The notes beneath the pieces are model-generated. The model worked only from the letters and a program-made list of their open reading frames with translations, had not been told where the DNA came from and searched no databases. From Gammaproteobacteria bacterium (GTDB lineage Bacteria > Pseudomonadota > Gammaproteobacteria > Pseudomonadales > UBA7434), in the NCBI GenBank assembly GCA_024280785.1, contig JAJRPK010000216.1, positions 1 through 7,192 of the forward strand: 7,192 bases of DNA. Reading direction: 5' to 3'. Both the position numbers and the translations under genes were made by a program. Position 1 is the stretch's first letter, and the number at the start of each line of letters is the position of its first letter. This document shows positions 6,002 through 7,192 of this stretch, one piece after another.

Positions 6002-6301
6002 TTAAGCCTCATTGGTGGGTAATTTAAGCAGCCGTTCACTGCGCCAAACCCTAATGATTTGAATTGCATTTTTATCGCGTAAGTAGACGATGCGAAATGG
6101 AGGGTGGATTAATTCTCGAATATGAGTCTCTTCAAATTCAGGAACAATACGACCGATGTCGGGATGGTCTTTTAGGGAATCAATATGATCAAATATAGCT
6201 TCTATGAAGCTGTCGCGAATGTCAGGAACGAGTTGTTCGATATAATATTCTTTGATGCCTTGAAGGTCTTCAAAGGCAGAGTTTGAAATTGTAATTTTCA
6301 T
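6002..6301 (-). CDS. RelE/ParE-family toxin of a type II toxin-antitoxin system
   Basis: 99-aa small basic-type toxin of the RelE/ParE superfamily. Visible family features are the N-terminal MKITISNSAFEDLQGIKEYY strand-helix, PDIGRIVPEF (47-56), IRELIHPPFRIVYL (61-74, matching the typical xReLxxxxyRivY segment) and IIRVWRSERLL (82-92, matching the common IlrVwHxrR). Superfamily members either cleave mRNA on the ribosome (RelE) or inhibit DNA gyrase (ParE); the sequence alone does not decide which. The ATG overlaps the antitoxin stop in an ATGA (6298-6301), implying translational coupling, as there is no independent promoter. The gene ends at TAA, 15 bp from the last CGATGCATT repeat. Length is normal and no defect is visible. 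Confidence 0.9.
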   Translation of the reverse strand: MKITISNSAFEDLQGIKEYYIEQLVPDIRDSFIEAIFDHIDSLKDHPDIGRIVPEFEETHIRELIHPPFRIVYLRDKNAIQIIRVWRSERLLKLPTNEA

Positions 6302-6567
6302 TTAAAGGCTAAATTTTTTCGAGCATCCTTAACGGACATAGTGTTGCCTTCTTTTATATCCATAAGACCTTGGGCAATAGCTTTAATAAAATCACGCTCT
6401 TCAATATTTTTTTCATAATCTTCAAGGCCTTGAACTACAGCTACACCACGACCTCTGCTGGTTAGTAAAATTGGCCTGTGGGTTTCAGCTGCCTGTTTTA
6501 CTACCTTGCCGGGATTAACCTTTAAATCTGAAAGGGGGATTATGTCTTCTGAAAACTTGGTGCCCAT
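6298..6567 (-). CDS. Phd/YefM-family antitoxin
   Basis: 89-aa antitoxin that should bind and neutralise the adjacent toxin and repress the operon. Residues 7-52 show the Phd/YefM fold signature: IIPLSDLKVNPGKVVKQAA, then HRPILLTSRGRGVAVVQGLEDYE, the N-terminal dimerising and DNA-binding domain. Residues 55-89 are the C-terminal segment that in this family wraps the toxin (EERDFIKAIAQGLMDIKEG). The start is supported by AGG about 10 nt upstream and by the promoter: -10 at 6597-6602 predicts a leader of about 20-25 nt. It is first in the operon and overlaps the toxin by 4 nt. Two inverted-repeat operators lie over and next to the promoter, fitting the autoregulation usual for these systems. Confidence 0.92.
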   Translation of the reverse strand: MGTKFSEDIIPLSDLKVNPGKVVKQAAETHRPILLTSRGRGVAVVQGLEDYEKNIEERDFIKAIAQGLMDIKEGNTMSVKDARKNLAFK

Positions 6568-6575
6568 GATAATTA

Positions 6576-6625
6576 ACCTATAGTCTAATAGGTCTGTTTA
6601 TAGCACCTATTAACAGGTCTGTCAA
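6576..6625 (-). promoter_or_regulatory. Toxin-antitoxin promoter with two operator palindromes
   Basis: On the minus strand a consensus -35 TTGACA (6620-6625), exactly 17 bp of spacer (6603-6619) and -10 TATAAA (6597-6602) lie upstream of the antitoxin. Operator 1, a 14-bp near-perfect palindrome reading ACCTATTAACAGGT on the + strand (6605-6618), fills the spacer. Operator 2, ACCTAT-N6-ATAGGT (6576-6593), lies at and just after the expected start site. Both contain AGGTCTGT-type half-sites at a 25-bp period (6590-6597, 6615-6622). The expected ligand is the Phd/YefM dimer or the toxin-antitoxin complex (inference). Confidence 0.8.
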
Positions 6626-6639
6626 AACACAAAAAAATC

Positions 6640-6705
6640 GAGACACTCACTTTTAACTCTATTAAAAACAAAAACCTACATCTTTAGAAAGTAAAAGCGT
6701 GTCCC
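6640..6705. repeat. Imperfect inverted repeat at the truncated end of the second RAYT fragment
   Basis: The left arm GAGACACTCACTTTTAACT (6640-6658) is imperfectly complementary to the right arm GAAAGTAAAAGCGTGTCCC (6687-6705), which read on the other strand gives GGGACACGCTTTTACTTTC. The shared core is GRGACAC-CTTTTA-CT, with a 28-nt AT-rich loop. The left arm includes the GACACTCA motif found around the intact RAYT. It resembles a REP-type hairpin, and the reading frame of the broken RAYT gene ends inside it. Confidence 0.65.
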
Positions 6706-6820
6706 ATAGCCTCTCGGCGAGATTATCATCGCTGCAAAAGAAAACCTTTTGCCGACGATTGCCGCGCTGAGTGATATGGTAAGGAAAATTGGAGATTACA
6801 ACTCGGGGCATCCTTGCCAT
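6662..6820 (-). pseudogene. 5' fragment of a second RAYT (Y1-type) transposase gene
   Basis: A 52-codon frame starts at ATG 6820-6818 and ends at TAA 6664-6662. Its first ~33 residues carry the classic RAYT N-terminus: MARMPR, FPYHITQRGNRRQKVFFC and SDDN, i.e. the first beta strand, the HITQRGNRRQ loop and the start of the next strand. After residue ~34 (LAERLWDTLLLS) similarity stops and the frame ends in the adjacent inverted repeat. The HUH motif and catalytic Tyr are absent, so it cannot be active. An excellent ribosome binding site AAGGAG (6828-6833) lies 7 nt upstream, so the original start is preserved. It differs clearly from the intact RAYT at 4739-5707 (which begins MTKARKD) and is not a copy of it. 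No remaining part of the gene was found in the window. Confidence 0.85.
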
Positions 6821-6909
6821 CGACTCTCTCCTTGAGAATATTTTCAGTGCGATGGTGATAGCGAGACCAAGAAATTAAGTATAGTGCCCCCCGAATCACT
6901 CAGAATTCG

Positions 6910-7192
6910 TCAAGCTCTCTTATCAAAGGTGATTGGCATTTCCTTAATACCCTGTACAAAATTGGAATTCATATAGATGACTTCGCCAGCAAACTTCGGG
7001 TTATCGATACGCGTTAGCACCTCTTCGAGCATCACCCGCATTTCCAGTTTTGCCAAATTCATACCAAAGCAGTTATGTCTGCCTATACCAAAGGTACGGA
7101 AATCACGGCTGATGTCCTGACGCTCGGCACGGTGAACGTCGAAGTCTTCCGGGTTGTCGGGAAACACCCTCTCATCACGATTGGCACCAGGG
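6910..7192 (-). CDS. Cytochrome P450, C-terminal part (5' end outside window)
   Basis: Heme-thiolate monooxygenase; only the last 94 residues are visible and the frame is open to the window edge. It begins with PGANRDERVFPDNPEDFDVHR, matching the bacterial P450 meander (ANRDxxxFPDPxxFDxxR), so the GTG at 7167 is internal. Next comes the heme-binding loop FGIGRHNCFG, matching FGxGxHxCxG with the axial cysteine, and then the L-helix start MNLAKLEMRVMLEEVL. The C-terminus ends in the usual short strands (GIKEMPITF) at TGA 6910-6912. As a class I soluble bacterial type it would need a ferredoxin and reductase, not seen here. Substrate cannot be inferred. It is on the same strand as the RAYT fragment, 89 bp away. 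No clear terminator was found between them. Confidence 0.96.
   Translation of the reverse strand, partial: PGANRDERVFPDNPEDFDVHRAERQDISRDFRTFGIGRHNCFGMNLAKLEMRVMLEEVLTRIDNPKFAGEVIYMNSNFVQGIKEMPITFDKRA

Noticed and set aside
1781..7192. Integrative element inserted at tRNA-Met with its own integrase
   Set aside because: No integrase gene and no second copy of the tRNA 3' end are present in the window; the tRNA border is reported only as an observation.

Overview
The window looks like chromosomal DNA of a gammaproteobacterium, probably marine (an inference; no 16S or other marker gene is present). A conserved housekeeping block sits at the left. The middle and right are built from small mobile or formerly mobile pieces, and a cytochrome P450 gene runs off the right edge.

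Left block (1-1780, + strand): the 3' part of pth (peptidyl-tRNA hydrolase), complete ychF (ribosome-associated P-loop ATPase), and an elongator tRNA-Met(CAT) with its own stable-RNA-type promoter. All three serve translation. Three tandem 14-bp copies cover the pth stop codon.

Middle (2061-4312): two 162-bp homologous units in opposite orientation, each holding a 149-bp palindromic, MITE-like element, closely bracket one minus-strand gene. That gene encodes a 592-aa outer-membrane-type lipoprotein with a fibronectin-like region and seven FG-GAP-like repeats, enough for one complete seven-bladed beta-propeller. The compact layout (repeat, gene, inverted repeat) resembles a cassette and is the most unusual structure here.

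Right (4739-6820): an intact RAYT-type (Y1/HUH) transposase; a perfect 51-bp sequence repeated in tandem with period 52; a Phd/YefM-RelE/ParE toxin-antitoxin operon with a clear promoter and operators; and the 5' fragment of a second, different RAYT gene that still has its ribosome binding site. The 8-mer GACACTCA occurs four times in this 2-kb stretch, on both sides of the RAYT, and is a candidate REP-type recognition motif.

Right edge (6910-7192, minus strand): the C-terminal 94 residues of a cytochrome P450 with an intact heme-cysteine signature.

Taken together, tRNA-Met marks the border between a conserved translation block and a patchwork of repeats, selfish elements and one cargo-like surface protein. 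I found no integrase, CRISPR array, rRNA or complete DDE-type insertion sequence.
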